This document shows positions 16,940-26,261 of a DNA stretch of 64,000 nucleotides, piece after piece. The notes beneath the pieces are model-generated. The model did no database searches and was not told the DNA's origin. It was given only the letters and a program-made list of their open reading frames with translations. This DNA comes from Mucilaginibacter aurantiaciroseus (lineage in GTDB: Bacteria; Bacteroidota; Bacteroidia; Sphingobacteriales; Sphingobacteriaceae). Positions within the stretch are counted from its first letter, which is position 1. The number at the start of each line of letters is the position of its first letter. The stretch covers positions 186,001 to 250,000 of the forward strand of contig NZ_JAMXOF010000004.1 in NCBI RefSeq assembly GCF_024055595.1, in the 5' to 3' direction. Made by a program: the position numbers and the translations under genes.

Positions 16940-18961
16940 TTATTTACAAAACAACCCCGCAGCTGCTTCAGCATCTTTTAAGCCTAATGTAATAGCTTGC
17001 CTAAAATCAATACAGGCGTTGGTCACATCCTTATTGTTGACGCGTGCCTGGCCTCTTAAATAATAGATCTCAGGGTTTTTAGGCTCTATCTTAAGGGCGT
17101 AATTAAAATCAAGGTTGCTGCGCTCCTTATCGCCAGCGCAGGCACGTGCAAGGCCTCTCCAGGCATAAGCAACTGTATTATCAAGGTTAATGAATGTTAC
17201 GCTGTTAAAATCATCAACAGCACCCTGGTAATTCTTCATAGCGAAACGGATCTGCCCGCGGATAATGTAGGCATCTTCCTGCCCGTCGTTTATCTTAATG
17301 CCTTTGGCAATATCGGCCAATGCACCAGTGTAATCTTTTTGATCGAACCTTGCGCTGCCACGGTTAAAGTAGGCCAATGACGATGCAGTATCAAGTTGTA
17401 TGGCAGTACCATAATCTGCTAAAGCCCCCTGGAAGTTTCCGGTGTGTTGTTTTGCTACACCACGGCCTACGTAAAAATTAGCGTTTTTACCATTGGCTAT
17501 TATCAGCTTGTTAAATATCGGCAAAGCCTCCATATAAAACTTAGCCCTGATGATAGATTTTACAAACCTGTCGCGCTGGTTGTCATCATTTTTATTAATG
17601 GTGGCTATGCGTTTGTAATCTGCCAGCGCACCTGCACGGTTATTTACTTTCAGGTGCGTTTCCGCGCGTTTAAGGAGCGTTTCAGAGTCGCCGGGGCTGT
17701 AGCTAAGGGCTTTGTCGTAATAGCCAAGTGCGCTATCGTACCTGTGTTTACTATCCTCTATGTTACCTAATAGCACGTAAGAGTAATCATTAGCCGGGTT
17801 TATTTTAATGCTTTGATTTAAATCGGCAAGCGCAGCGGTAGTATCTTTTAATTCCAAATTAGCACTTGCACGGCTCACATAGGCATAGGCGTTTTTGCTA
17901 TCTAACTTAATGGCTTCGTCTGCATCATCTTTAGCATCATCAAAATTACGCGAGCTCAGTTTCAAATCTGCGCGGTTTTGATAGGCATCAGAGCTTGGTT
18001 TTAATTCTATCGATTTATCAAAATCGGCCAGTGCGCCTTCATTATCATTCAGGTTGTATTTTACTAAGCCATCGTACAGGTAAAGCTCAGCGTTATTTGG
18101 GTCTTGTTTAATGGCCTGGGCAAAGTAGTCAAGTGCCATTTTTTTATCACCCACGTTGCCTAAAGCATTTGCCAGGTACTTGTACAGGTTTGGCATTTTA
18201 GGGTTAAGCCTTATGGTAGTTTTATAATCGGCAATGGCTGCATTATAATTCTTTAGGTTACCGTATGCGTTACCGCGATAAAACACCGCTTCAGCATTTT
18301 TAGGGTTAAGCGCAAGGGCTGCGTTGTAATCGGCAATGGCACCGTTATAGTCCCCAAGGTTACCTTTCGCGTTACCACGATAATAGATCAGGTCGGAGTT
18401 TTTAGGGTCGAGCGCTATCGCTTTGTTGTAATCTTCAACAGCACCGTCGTTATCCTTCAAATTACTTTTGGCAACACCCCGGTATTCGTAAAGGGATGCA
18501 TCCTTAGGGTTTAAAGCAATAGCTTTGGTGAAATCTTCCACCGTACCGGCATGGTCGCCAAGGCTGGCTTTAGCGTTTGCACGGTAGTGGTACATATCGG
18601 CACGTGGGGCTAATGCTATCGCCCGGTTAAAATCGTCAATTGCGTCATTAAACTTGCCGGTTTCGTTATTAATATTACCCCTGTAAAAGTATGCGTAGGT
18701 ACTTTTAGAATCAAACTGAATGGCCTTGCTGTAATCTGCGAAGGCATTAGCCTGCTCTTTTAAGTTATTATATGCGTTACCACGATAAAAATAAGCGCGG
18801 GAGTTATTTGGCTCTAACTGTATAGCCTTGGTAAAATCTTCAATAGCACCTCTATAATTTTTGATATTGGCTTCGGTATTACCCACACCAATATAGGTTT
18901 TGGCACTTTGCGCGAGGCAGCAAAAAGGTAACAGTAAAAATATGATGAGTAATTTGGCCAT
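16940..18961 (-). CDS. Secreted tetratricopeptide-repeat protein
   Basis: A 673-aa protein with a cleavable signal peptide (LLIIFLLLPFCCLAQSAK) followed by a near-continuous array of about 18 TPRs of 34 residues with the standard pattern, for example RAYFYRGNAYNNLKEQANAF and GAIADYNAALALNPKNAEA. It ends with a partial repeat at AAAGLFCK. It should be periplasmic and act as a protein-binding scaffold. It is the last gene of a tight minus-strand series in the order acyltransferase, CE7 esterase, outer-membrane barrel, TPR, with gaps of only 3-12 nt. A shared role in cell-surface polysaccharide modification is inferred from that context. Confidence 0.9.
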   Translation of the reverse strand: MAKLLIIFLLLPFCCLAQSAKTYIGVGNTEANIKNYRGAIEDFTKAIQLEPNNSRAYFYRGNAYNNLKEQANAFADYSKAIQFDSKSTYAYFYRGNINNETGKFNDAIDDFNRAIALAPRADMYHYRANAKASLGDHAGTVEDFTKAIALNPKDASLYEYRGVAKSNLKDNDGAVEDYNKAIALDPKNSDLIYYRGNAKGNLGDYNGAIADYNAALALNPKNAEAVFYRGNAYGNLKNYNAAIADYKTTIRLNPKMPNLYKYLANALGNVGDKKMALDYFAQAIKQDPNNAELYLYDGLVKYNLNDNEGALADFDKSIELKPSSDAYQNRADLKLSSRNFDDAKDDADEAIKLDSKNAYAYVSRASANLELKDTTAALADLNQSIKINPANDYSYVLLGNIEDSKHRYDSALGYYDKALSYSPGDSETLLKRAETHLKVNNRAGALADYKRIATINKNDDNQRDRFVKSIIRAKFYMEALPIFNKLIIANGKNANFYVGRGVAKQHTGNFQGALADYGTAIQLDTASSLAYFNRGSARFDQKDYTGALADIAKGIKINDGQEDAYIIRGQIRFAMKNYQGAVDDFNSVTFINLDNTVAYAWRGLARACAGDKERSNLDFNYALKIEPKNPEIYYLRGQARVNNKDVTNACIDFRQAITLGLKDAEAAAGLFCK

Positions 18962-18973
18962 GAGTGTTATGTA

Positions 18974-19825
18974 CTATCTAAAAGGCTTAAATAAAAGGGA
19001 AACGTTTGCCGTTGCACCATCGCCCGTATTGCGGCCGTTGATGAAATGCCCTGCCGACAAAAAAGTGGACAACCGCCTGCTAAACGTGTACCCATAGGTT
19101 AACGAAACCTGGTTAAAAGCAAAGTTTTTGTTGATGGCCTGTATTGGCGAGAATGCTTTGAAGCTACTGGTAGAATAAAATCCGCTCAATGATACTGATA
19201 CCTGATGGCGAAACTTTCTATCTAACGTTAAACCAAATGTACCGTTATACCTGTCCTGAAAGGGGCCATCGGGGCCAAAGTATTGGCGGAAACCGTTCTC
19301 TGCTGTGAAATAATAGTTTTTGCCAAGCACCTTACCGCTACCGGCAAATGAAAATTTCACCTCAGCGCCCTGTTGTTTGTAACCCAATGCCAAATCGTTA
19401 TATAAAGGGGTAATAAATGTGCCTTGTACAGTAAAGTAGTATATGTAATTGATGTTAGCCAGATAATAGCGCACACCAATCTCCAGGTCGGTTAAACCAC
19501 TGCTTACGGTTTTGGCTGTATTCTCCTCGTAAGTATTTTTCACATACGGCAGCAAGGCAACCAGGGTAAACCTGCGGCTTAAACCATACTCTACATATAA
19601 TGATACACCTAACGACTCGAACTGCCCGCCATTGGCAAACAGACTTTTACGACGCAGCGAATCCCAACCCCTATCCGCATAAAAATAACTGAACGATGGT
19701 GATAGTAACAGCCTTTTTGGCCTTACAGGGAAACCGCCTGCATGGCTGCTGGTTGGTGCCAGCAGTGCGCACCCTATTGCCATTAGTATGTATTTTAAGT
19801 AGGTATTAAATATCTTCATAGTCAA
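18974..19825 (-). CDS. Outer-membrane beta-barrel protein
   Basis: A 283-aa protein with an export signal (ILMAIGCALLAPTSSHA), then alternating amphipathic strands such as FESLGVSLYVEYGLSRRFTL, and a C-terminal strand ending NVSLLFKPFR, consistent with insertion by BAM. No family name is recognised; MetA-pathway-like or transporter-like barrels look similar. It starts three bases after the upstream esterase stop and lies 12 nt before the TPR gene, so these are almost surely one transcript. Confidence 0.75.
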   Translation of the reverse strand: MTMKIFNTYLKYILMAIGCALLAPTSSHAGGFPVRPKRLLLSPSFSYFYADRGWDSLRRKSLFANGGQFESLGVSLYVEYGLSRRFTLVALLPYVKNTYEENTAKTVSSGLTDLEIGVRYYLANINYIYYFTVQGTFITPLYNDLALGYKQQGAEVKFSFAGSGKVLGKNYYFTAENGFRQYFGPDGPFQDRYNGTFGLTLDRKFRHQVSVSLSGFYSTSSFKAFSPIQAINKNFAFNQVSLTYGYTFSRRLSTFLSAGHFINGRNTGDGATANVSLLFKPFR

Positions 19826-19828
19826 CTG

Positions 19829-21139
19829 TTAAAATAGTGCGAATGCATCACGCATCCATCTGCGCTCAAAATCTTTGTACGATTGGGAGATCTCGTGCCC
19901 AAGGTCCTTAAATACCATTAAGCGCTTTTTACCCGGTATTGTGTTAAAAGTAGCATATTCGTTTGCAGGTGGCGCGTAAGGGTCTAATAACCCTATACCC
20001 ATTATCATGTTAGTATTTACACCTGCAGCAAAATTCTTTCCGTCGTAATAATTCAGGTTGCTTAGTACCTTATCAAAGCTCAGCCCCGGTTGTGTTTTAA
20101 TGTATTTCTTGATATCATTTATTGGCCACGTAACCTCGCCATCTAAATTATTTACATCGCAAAGAATAGGGTTTTGTGCCGAACACAGGTTAACCCTTTT
20201 ATCCAGGCTTGCTGTTGCCAATGCTAAGTACCCGCCCATACTACCGCCAGATACTAAAATATTATCGTGCTTTAAGTTTGGCTGCGCAAACACAAAATCT
20301 ACCACACGGATACAATCCATTATAACACCACGCATCACGTAGTTGTTCTTATCTTCTATCCTATAAAAAATAAACTCATTCCTTCGGGTATCAATCGGGC
20401 CGCGACTGTTACCCTGCCCCCTTACGTTTAGGGTGATGATAGCCAGGTCCTCATCCAAACCGATAATAGGTGCCAAGTTAACCTGGTAACCCGGTAAGCC
20501 AAGTAATACGGAAAACTTACGGTCTTTATTTTTATTGATAGGCACCGTCAACCAGCCCTTAATAAGGTAGTTATCCAACGATCTCATCTCAATGGCGAAA
20601 ACCTTACGGTTATCGGTATTCATTTTGGGCATTGGGGTAACCTTAAATTGCGGCGCTACCTTAGCCAGCTCGTCTTTAGCTTTTTGCCAAAAGGCATCAA
20701 AATCGGCAGGCTTGGCGTACTTAGATTGTATAGCCGCCGGTTGTATGCCGAATACACGGCGGGTGGTATCATCATAATCAGATACGTTTACCATAAAGGC
20801 CACCTTGTAAAAACCCGATTTTAAGGCAGGCAGATCAAAGCTGTATTTTTCTGAACCCTTTTTGCCGATGTTTGCTTTTTGCTTACCGGCGCTTATCTTT
20901 TTACCATGCTGGGTTATCTCGTAAGCTACCGTACCTGTTTGCAGGGCGTCGGTAGGGTTTTTAACCTCGAAAGTGTAGCTTGCCTTACTGTCGAAAATAG
21001 CATTCTTGTTACCCGGTGTAAGTACGGTAGAGATACCGTCCTCATCATTCTGCGCAAGGGCGGGAATGTTTTGCAAACACCATACTGCTATAGTGCAGCA
21101 CAGTATAAAAATTATCTTATTTGATCTCTTCATTGTCAA
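19829..21139 (-). CDS. Secreted acetyl-xylan-esterase-like (CE7) hydrolase
   Basis: A 436-aa protein with an N-terminal signal peptide (IAVWCLQNIPALAQ), an Ig-like beta domain over about residues 40-130 (ASYTFEVKNPTDALQTGTVA), and an AXE1/CE7 alpha/beta-hydrolase domain. The nucleophile is in SGGSMGGYLALA near 296, with GLLDPYAPP giving the Asp and DLGHEISQ the His. CE7 enzymes remove acetyl groups from sugars or cephalosporins. With the acyltransferase immediately upstream, a pair that adds and removes O-acyl groups on a surface glycan is plausible. Two starts are possible (MTMKRSNK or MKRSNK). Confidence 0.88.
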   Translation of the reverse strand: MTMKRSNKIIFILCCTIAVWCLQNIPALAQNDEDGISTVLTPGNKNAIFDSKASYTFEVKNPTDALQTGTVAYEITQHGKKISAGKQKANIGKKGSEKYSFDLPALKSGFYKVAFMVNVSDYDDTTRRVFGIQPAAIQSKYAKPADFDAFWQKAKDELAKVAPQFKVTPMPKMNTDNRKVFAIEMRSLDNYLIKGWLTVPINKNKDRKFSVLLGLPGYQVNLAPIIGLDEDLAIITLNVRGQGNSRGPIDTRRNEFIFYRIEDKNNYVMRGVIMDCIRVVDFVFAQPNLKHDNILVSGGSMGGYLALATASLDKRVNLCSAQNPILCDVNNLDGEVTWPINDIKKYIKTQPGLSFDKVLSNLNYYDGKNFAAGVNTNMIMGIGLLDPYAPPANEYATFNTIPGKKRLMVFKDLGHEISQSYKDFERRWMRDAFALF

Positions 21140-21150
21140 TTACTAATTAG

Positions 21151-22386
21151 CTATGCCTTAATAGCTTCTGAATTATTCTCCGGGTTACGGGGCTTGTTTT
21201 TGATCAAAAAATTCGACTTGCGAATATAATGATTTAAAGGTTCCTCTATCGTTTTAAACAGCAATATGGATATAGCGTTTAGCAGAATAAAGGCATATAA
21301 AACGTTCAGGGCATCGTACTGGAAAGGCGAGATCCAGTCCTTGCCCCATTTATCGTATAGTTCAAAAACATCGTCGTTCCATTTGTTAAAGTAGTTGTGC
21401 ATAAAATCGTACATGTACCCAAGGTGTATCAGGTAAAATATATACGAACTTTTGCCCAGCAGTTCAATAAAAGGGTTTGACAAGATCTTTTTGAGTACGG
21501 TAGTTTCGGTCAACAATCCATAGAAAAATAAAGCGATGCATGATGCCAGCAGATAGTTATTGGTGATGATCCCGAATGGATGATGCAAACCTGCAACCTC
21601 GCCTTTGGGTATCGGCAGCACACTCATGATACCCACACAAACAAATATGAGCAGGAAACCTAAATAGGTATAATTGCTCTTGCTCTGCCCGTTTAGGTTT
21701 TTCTTGCGTACAATAAGTGCCAGCTGGATGCCCGCGAAAAACTCGAAGCAGCGGCCCAAAAACGTGTACAGCATCATAAAGGTAAAGTTGCCGAAGAAAC
21801 CATACCAATCAACGTGGCTAAATATCAAAACCAGCGTAGCACCCCCAAGCGTTATTACTACCGGCTGAATGTAAAACTTGCGGTATTTTTGTGCGAAGTA
21901 AAAGATAAATGGCGCCGAAAAGTAAAAGCATTCTTCTACCGTTAAGCTCCAGCCCTGGGCTATGCCGGTAAACTTTAGCTGGTCAAAAAAGCCCCTAACG
22001 AAGGTTATATGCATAAAAAATAACCCGATAGGGCTTGCAAAGCCGTTGGTTATCTTTTGGTCGTTTGTAAAGTAGTAGGATACAAACGCCCCAAGTGTGA
22101 GCAGGAAGTACATGGGATAAATGCGCGCCACCCTGTTTTTAAGGTATTGCCTAAACCAATCGCCGGTTAATTTAAAGCTATCGAAATAGCGGAAGGCGAT
22201 TAAGAAGCCCGACAAAACAAAGAAAATGGTTACCCCGATATGGAACTCGCTAAGAAAACGTTGCACAGCACGGGGAAAATTTTCATCAAACGCGTACGCA
22301 TAATGCGATATAAATACCAGGTACGCCGCCAAAGCGCGCACCCCGGTAAGCGCCGGTATATAGTTTTGTAAAGGTTTTTGCACCAA
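21151..22386 (-). CDS. Membrane O-acyltransferase, OafA/YrhL-like
   Basis: A 411-aa acyltransferase-3 family protein with about ten membrane helices. The N-terminal catalytic region IPALTGVRALAAYLVFISHY (His near residue 23) and FFVLSGFLIAFRYFD are family hallmarks, and KNRVARIYPMYFLL follows. It transfers acyl groups across the membrane to sugars of surface polysaccharides. It is the first gene of the operon that includes the CE7 esterase, 11 nt away. The C-terminal tail is short and hydrophilic. The acceptor glycan is not evident from the window. Confidence 0.88.
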   Translation of the reverse strand: MVQKPLQNYIPALTGVRALAAYLVFISHYAYAFDENFPRAVQRFLSEFHIGVTIFFVLSGFLIAFRYFDSFKLTGDWFRQYLKNRVARIYPMYFLLTLGAFVSYYFTNDQKITNGFASPIGLFFMHITFVRGFFDQLKFTGIAQGWSLTVEECFYFSAPFIFYFAQKYRKFYIQPVVITLGGATLVLIFSHVDWYGFFGNFTFMMLYTFLGRCFEFFAGIQLALIVRKKNLNGQSKSNYTYLGFLLIFVCVGIMSVLPIPKGEVAGLHHPFGIITNNYLLASCIALFFYGLLTETTVLKKILSNPFIELLGKSSYIFYLIHLGYMYDFMHNYFNKWNDDVFELYDKWGKDWISPFQYDALNVLYAFILLNAISILLFKTIEEPLNHYIRKSNFLIKNKPRNPENNSEAIKA

Positions 22387-22536
22387 AACAGTTATTTAAG
22401 TTTGTGTTTTGCGAATAAATGTACAAATAGATTATGCAAACCAAGTACCAGTATCCTTTACCAGCTACCCATCAGAACCTTTGAATAAAGTAATTTACAG
22501 GATTTTTGTTTAGAAACACTTAAAACTTTGGGGAAT

Positions 22537-22631
22537 GAAGCCTCTCACCGGCCCCTCTCTTTTAAAGAGGTGGTAAAAAGCGCGCTTTGTTTTAAAACCC
22601 CACCTACCGGGGCAAATTTAGAGGGGGCTTC
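22537..22631. repeat. R3 palindromic repeat at the end of the radical SAM gene
   Basis: The ends GAAGCCTCTC and GAGGGGGCTTC are inverted, with inner CCCCTCT and ACCGGGG blocks. It abuts the stop codon of the next minus-strand gene with no spare base. Confidence 0.7.
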
Positions 22632-23582
22632 TTACAAAGCACTTCCCTGCACCACGCCCCTGCTCAGTATCCTTTGGTCGATGTAGTATTGGATCTCTGA
22701 TTTTTTGAGGCCCCAGTTGGGTGCTATCAGCAGTTCGCGGTCGCTAAGGCCAAAGAGGCGTTGAATCACAATATCGGGGCGTACCCTTGGCAGCAGCTCG
22801 CACAAAAAGTTGGCATACTCATCAATGCCGAATAGCTTAAATGGCTCGCGCTTATATTTAACACCCATTACGCTGCCCTCCACAATATGTAGGTGGTGGA
22901 ACTTTACAAATTTTATTTGTTCGTGGCGATTGATCTCATCAGCGTATTTAAGCATCATATCGTGCGTTTCCCAGGGGAAACCAAATATGGTGTGCACACA
23001 AACATCCAGCTTGGTATTTTCGGTAAGCTTAAGGGCTTTTATTAATTCATCGTGACTGCAACCCCTATTGATCTGGTTCAGTGTTTCATCATAAATGCTT
23101 TCCATGCCCATTTCCAGGTCAACGTCAAAGCGGTCGGTGTAGCTTTCCAGCAGGGCTATCTTTTCGGCGTCTATACAATCTGGGCGGGTACCTACGCTAA
23201 GGCCAACAATATCTTCGGTGCCGTAGCTTAGGGCTTCGTCATACATCATTTTAAGGTAATGCGTGGGCGCGTAGGTATTGGTGTTGGGCTGGAAGTAAAT
23301 AATAAACTTATCGGCCTTGTTACCCTTGCGGGCACGCTCCATCCCCTCCATTACCTGTTGCTTAACGGTGGGGGCGTTACGGCTAACACTTGGCGTAAAC
23401 GAATCTACATTGCAATACGTACAGCCGCCGAAGCCCTTGCTGCCATCGCGGTTGGGGCAGGTAAAGCCACCATCCACAATTACTTTAAACACGCGGTGGC
23501 CGGGGTATTTTTGCTTTAGCCACGGGCCATAGTTGTTATAGCCCTTCTCCCACTGTACCCCTGCCTGGTTAGTTAACATCAT
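22632..23582 (-). CDS. TIGR01212/YhcC-type radical SAM protein
   Basis: A 316-aa radical SAM enzyme. The cluster ligands lie in FTCPNRDGSKGFGGCTYCNV, with the CxxC pair near residues 54 and 57, and HTIFGFPWETHDMMLKY and VGLSVGTRPDCID mark the barrel. The family resembles the YhcC/Elp3-related group and its substrate is unknown. Two adjacent ATGs (23582, 23579) are both possible. A TATCTTTG box lies eight bases upstream of the first, implying a very short leader. An R3 repeat touches the stop codon. Confidence 0.9.
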   Translation of the reverse strand: MMLTNQAGVQWEKGYNNYGPWLKQKYPGHRVFKVIVDGGFTCPNRDGSKGFGGCTYCNVDSFTPSVSRNAPTVKQQVMEGMERARKGNKADKFIIYFQPNTNTYAPTHYLKMMYDEALSYGTEDIVGLSVGTRPDCIDAEKIALLESYTDRFDVDLEMGMESIYDETLNQINRGCSHDELIKALKLTENTKLDVCVHTIFGFPWETHDMMLKYADEINRHEQIKFVKFHHLHIVEGSVMGVKYKREPFKLFGIDEYANFLCELLPRVRPDIVIQRLFGLSDRELLIAPNWGLKKSEIQYYIDQRILSRGVVQGSAL

Positions 23583-23590
23583 GATTGCCG

Positions 23591-23598
23591 CAAAGATA
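23591..23598 (-). promoter_or_regulatory. Putative -7 box of the radical SAM gene
   Basis: TATCTTTG on the minus strand, eight bases before the ATG at 23582. Confidence 0.5.
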
Positions 23599-24062
23599 GC
23601 TTTTTTTGATTTAGGGGATTTAGCCTGTAAAGATGATTACACCGATGTAACAAACCTTTGTAATGGTAAGCCAGCCGAACCATTAGTTGCTTGTAGAGGT
23701 TTTTGACAGGCTTGCACTGACAGGGCTGCAAACCATGGCAAACGCGCCGGGCGGTTACCCCAAATGTTCACGTTCACGCTTGCGAACACATCGTGGATAT
23801 CATGAACGTGTTAATAACCAACGCATTAACTATTTAAGTACTGACAAAACTGCGCCACCACGACTTATGCAAAAAATACAGGTGTTTTTGCGCCCCGGAA
23901 TCACTTTTTACCGCCCTACTTTCGCCGGGGAATGGGCTATTTGGTGAGCAAAACAGGGTAGAATGGGATACTTGCTCTTTTGCGCCCTTAAATAGCTTTG
24001 GGGGTTGGTTTGGATGGGGAATGATTTGCTTAAAGCTGCAAGCGAGGGCTCCTATTAGCTAT
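23599..24062. other. Non-coding stretch left of the AT-rich block
   Basis: No convincing gene. Base composition is like the surrounding chromosome and changes abruptly at 24063, where the inverted repeat begins. A short frame at 23687-23947 has no homology-like features. I see no promoter or structured RNA that I can support. Confidence 0.5.
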
Positions 24063-24094
24063 TAGTTAATTGGAAAACAGGTATTTATACGTAT
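24063..24094 (+). repeat. Left inverted repeat of the AT-rich module
   Basis: Begins TAGTTAATTGG and ends TTTATACGTAT. Its inverted partner is at 27326-27357 with a single G/A difference at position 11. It ends 62 nt before the ATG at 24157. Confidence 0.85.
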
Positions 24095-24156
24095 AGGAAT
24101 ACTGACATTAAAATCTAAACTTTACAATGCATACTCTTATTCAATAATTAACATTT

Positions 24157-24783
24157 ATGATTAATGTTTCCTGTTCTAAACTTGAATTTGTAAGACAAAA
24201 CCCTATTGCCTTTGCACAACAAATGGCAGCTAATAAAAACTCAGGGGGTGGAAATTTCGGGATGTTTCAATGTTGGCAAAGTAAAGCTAAAGCTCTCCAT
24301 ACTTATGAAATGGATTTACAAACGGCAATAAAAAGCCTCCAACAAAGATTCATGAAATATGATGAAAACCTTAATAATAAGAGAAAACAAGAGTTTCTAT
24401 TAGATCGATTATCTCCTTATTGGGAAGAAATTAAAAGTAAAGATTTCAAATATTTAAGTTCTCAAAAAAGAATTTCTTGGCCCATACTTAAAAACGTATC
24501 ATTGACAGGAAACACACCAATGACATTATCTCACTCAAATGGGTTTATTGCATATTTTTATACTGAAAATCCAATATCATGGCAACAAGAATTAAGATTT
24601 CCGCTATTGCAATACTATTTAGCGAAAAACATATGCAATTGCAGTTTTGATGATTTGAAAATTGGCGTTTACTGCTTAAAGAACCTATCATTTGATTTGA
24701 AATTATTTACACAGACTGAAATTGAAAATTCAATCTTAGAAGCTGAGCAAATTTTTAAATTAGTGAACGAAAACTATAAATAA
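24157..24783 (+). CDS. Unknown protein, possibly a degenerate PD-(D/E)XK-like fold
   Basis: A 208-aa cytoplasmic protein that I do not recognise. The opening INVSCSKLEFVRQNPIAFA resembles the SxSxLxxFxxCPxxF start of RecB/Cas4-like nuclease domains. The later order (VSLTGNTPMT, then GFIAYFYTE, then WQQELRFPLLQYYLAK, then IGVYCLKN) mirrors the GxxD / DxK / QxxxY / GYL layout of that fold, but the acidic and lysine catalytic residues are absent. If the fold guess is right it would be inactive. It is AT-rich, uses codons unlike its chromosomal neighbours, and sits six bases before the next gene, so they form an operon. The function is unknown. Confidence 0.7.
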   Translation: MINVSCSKLEFVRQNPIAFAQQMAANKNSGGGNFGMFQCWQSKAKALHTYEMDLQTAIKSLQQRFMKYDENLNNKRKQEFLLDRLSPYWEEIKSKDFKYLSSQKRISWPILKNVSLTGNTPMTLSHSNGFIAYFYTENPISWQQELRFPLLQYYLAKNICNCSFDDLKIGVYCLKNLSFDLKLFTQTEIENSILEAEQIFKLVNENYK

Positions 24784-24789
24784 TTCTGC

Positions 24790-25680
24790 ATGCCCGACAA
24801 AAAACTTACCGATAACAATTTTGAACTCAATCTGCTTTTTAAAGGGGCAAAAGATCCAGCCGAAGCATTCAGTGAATTACGCGATGTTTTTTTGTCACTC
24901 TCATCATTAGACAATTTATTCATTTCGAGTATAGATGATGCCTTAGAAACTTCATACTTTTTGGAGTCAATTGAATCGGGTTCTATCAAAACTCATATAG
25001 CACAAATAATTAGAGAAATTCCTGATGAAGCGATAAAAGAGCTTGACTGGAAAAGGATTGTAGGACATTTTCTATTAAAATTAAAGTACAAGGTTTTAAA
25101 TTATCTTCAGAACAATCAAAGTTTAGATTCTAAAGATGCGTTGCAAGAATTAGCTAAAACCTTGGAAAAAGAGAAAGCGACACTTTTAAAGACGACAAGA
25201 ATAATATCTGAAGTAAATATATATCAGTTACTATCAGCACTTGAGCCAATTATGCTTTTTCTATCACAACTTAAAGACAACGAAGATTTAGAATTTAAAA
25301 GCATCGATGGCAGTGTTTTACTTAATAACAAAGTTTCTTTTAATAAGGCAAAAATATTATGGGAATTAGGCGATAAAAAGCTCGAAAGTGAACGATCAGA
25401 AATTTTAAAAGTTAAAAAATTGGACTTATTAAGTAACAGTTCAAATTGGACTTTTAAAATGGGTAATAAACAAATTGACGCTAAAATAACAGATCAGGAT
25501 TGGCTAAAGAAATATCATGCAAGGGACTATACTTTATTACCCGAAGACTCTTTAAAAGTGAATCTTAAAGTCTCATATATTTATAAATCAGACGGAAAAA
25601 TCGTTAAGCCAACTTATGAAATAACAAAAGTTTTGGATATTATTTATCCCAAAAACGATCAGGAAAGCTTGAATATATAA
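24790..25680 (+). CDS. Unknown protein, partner of the upstream gene
   Basis: A 296-aa protein, unrecognised. The N-terminal two thirds is mainly helical, with ETSYFLESIESGSIKTHIAQ near residues 53-72 and a likely coiled segment at about 115-140 (ELAKTLEKEKATLLKTTRI). The C-terminal third looks beta-rich: WTFKMGNKQIDAKITDQDWL, then LLPEDSLKVNLKVSYIY, then PTYEITKVLDIIYP. There is no signal peptide or clear membrane helix. The two-gene operon with the 208-aa protein fills the left arm of the inverted-repeat module. Such orphan pairs are often accessory or defence cargo, but nothing here proves that. Confidence 0.72.
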   Translation: MPDKKLTDNNFELNLLFKGAKDPAEAFSELRDVFLSLSSLDNLFISSIDDALETSYFLESIESGSIKTHIAQIIREIPDEAIKELDWKRIVGHFLLKLKYKVLNYLQNNQSLDSKDALQELAKTLEKEKATLLKTTRIISEVNIYQLLSALEPIMLFLSQLKDNEDLEFKSIDGSVLLNNKVSFNKAKILWELGDKKLESERSEILKVKKLDLLSNSSNWTFKMGNKQIDAKITDQDWLKKYHARDYTLLPEDSLKVNLKVSYIYKSDGKIVKPTYEITKVLDIIYPKNDQESLNI

Positions 25681-26044
25681 GTATATTTTTTATTGCACAT
25701 TGTAAAAAGTCCCGCTTTGCGCATATGCTCCAGCACATTGTCTATTACTTATCTATCAAACAAGATTTTTCCTCGCACCTCGTTCGAATGATAAATTTAA
25801 GATATGTATTATGCCCGAAAGTTTCCGAAGGGATGGGGACGGGTAGACGTATGGACAGTTAACCGCTTGCGGCAACAGGGCCAAACACAGTTAACCACAA
25901 GCGGGATGCTTGCGGCGGCAGGGGGTTGCAATAATTACAAAGAGTATGACATTAATACCAAATATTCCTTTTAAAATGTCTCATTTTTTTTCTAAATCCA
26001 TTTTATAACATAAAAGAAGTAGGTGTAACTACTTCTTTTATTGA
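25681..26044. other. Central intergenic region of the AT-rich module
   Basis: A 364-nt gap between convergent genes. The middle (about 25700-25935) is visibly richer in G and C than the coding parts. At 25763-25791 it carries a minus-strand sequence like an R1 arm (AGATTTTTCCTCG to CGAATGA), and further on a repeated ACAGTTAACC (25855-25864 and 25889-25898) with CGCTTGCGG/CCACAAGCGGG. AAAAGAAGTAG...CTACTTCTTTT at 26010-26040 is a perfect hairpin and probable bidirectional terminator. Confidence 0.55.
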
Positions 26045-26251
26045 CTAATCTTCTGATTTATCAGGTACACCGGAACCCCCACTTGGTGGATTAGAACTAA
26101 CGTCTGTTATAGGTTGATACCCTTCTTTTATGCTTCTATCAGTATTGGGATGACTAAGTTCCTCATATGATCTGTTGATATCATGTCCTTTGTTAATATC
26201 TGGCCGTTCAATGTGACCCTTTTCCGGTTTTGGTGAGTTTTCTTCTGACAT
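26045..26251 (-). CDS. Small hydrophilic protein of unknown function
   Basis: 68 aa from the ATG at 26251; a longer frame would overlap the upstream gene and is less likely. It is strongly polar and probably disordered (MSEENSPKPEKGHIERPDIN), ending in a Pro/Gly/Ser-rich stretch (SSNPPSGGSGVPDKSED). It follows the DUF6338 gene after ten bases. No domain is recognised. It might be an accessory or immunity-like partner, which is speculation. Confidence 0.6.
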   Translation of the reverse strand: MSEENSPKPEKGHIERPDINKGHDINRSYEELSHPNTDRSIKEGYQPITDVSSNPPSGGSGVPDKSED

Positions 26252-26261
26252 ATTTTTAAAT

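Noticed and set aside
23687..23947. 86-codon plus-strand frame
   Set aside because: Composition and residue pattern look random, with no motif, signal or neighbour support.
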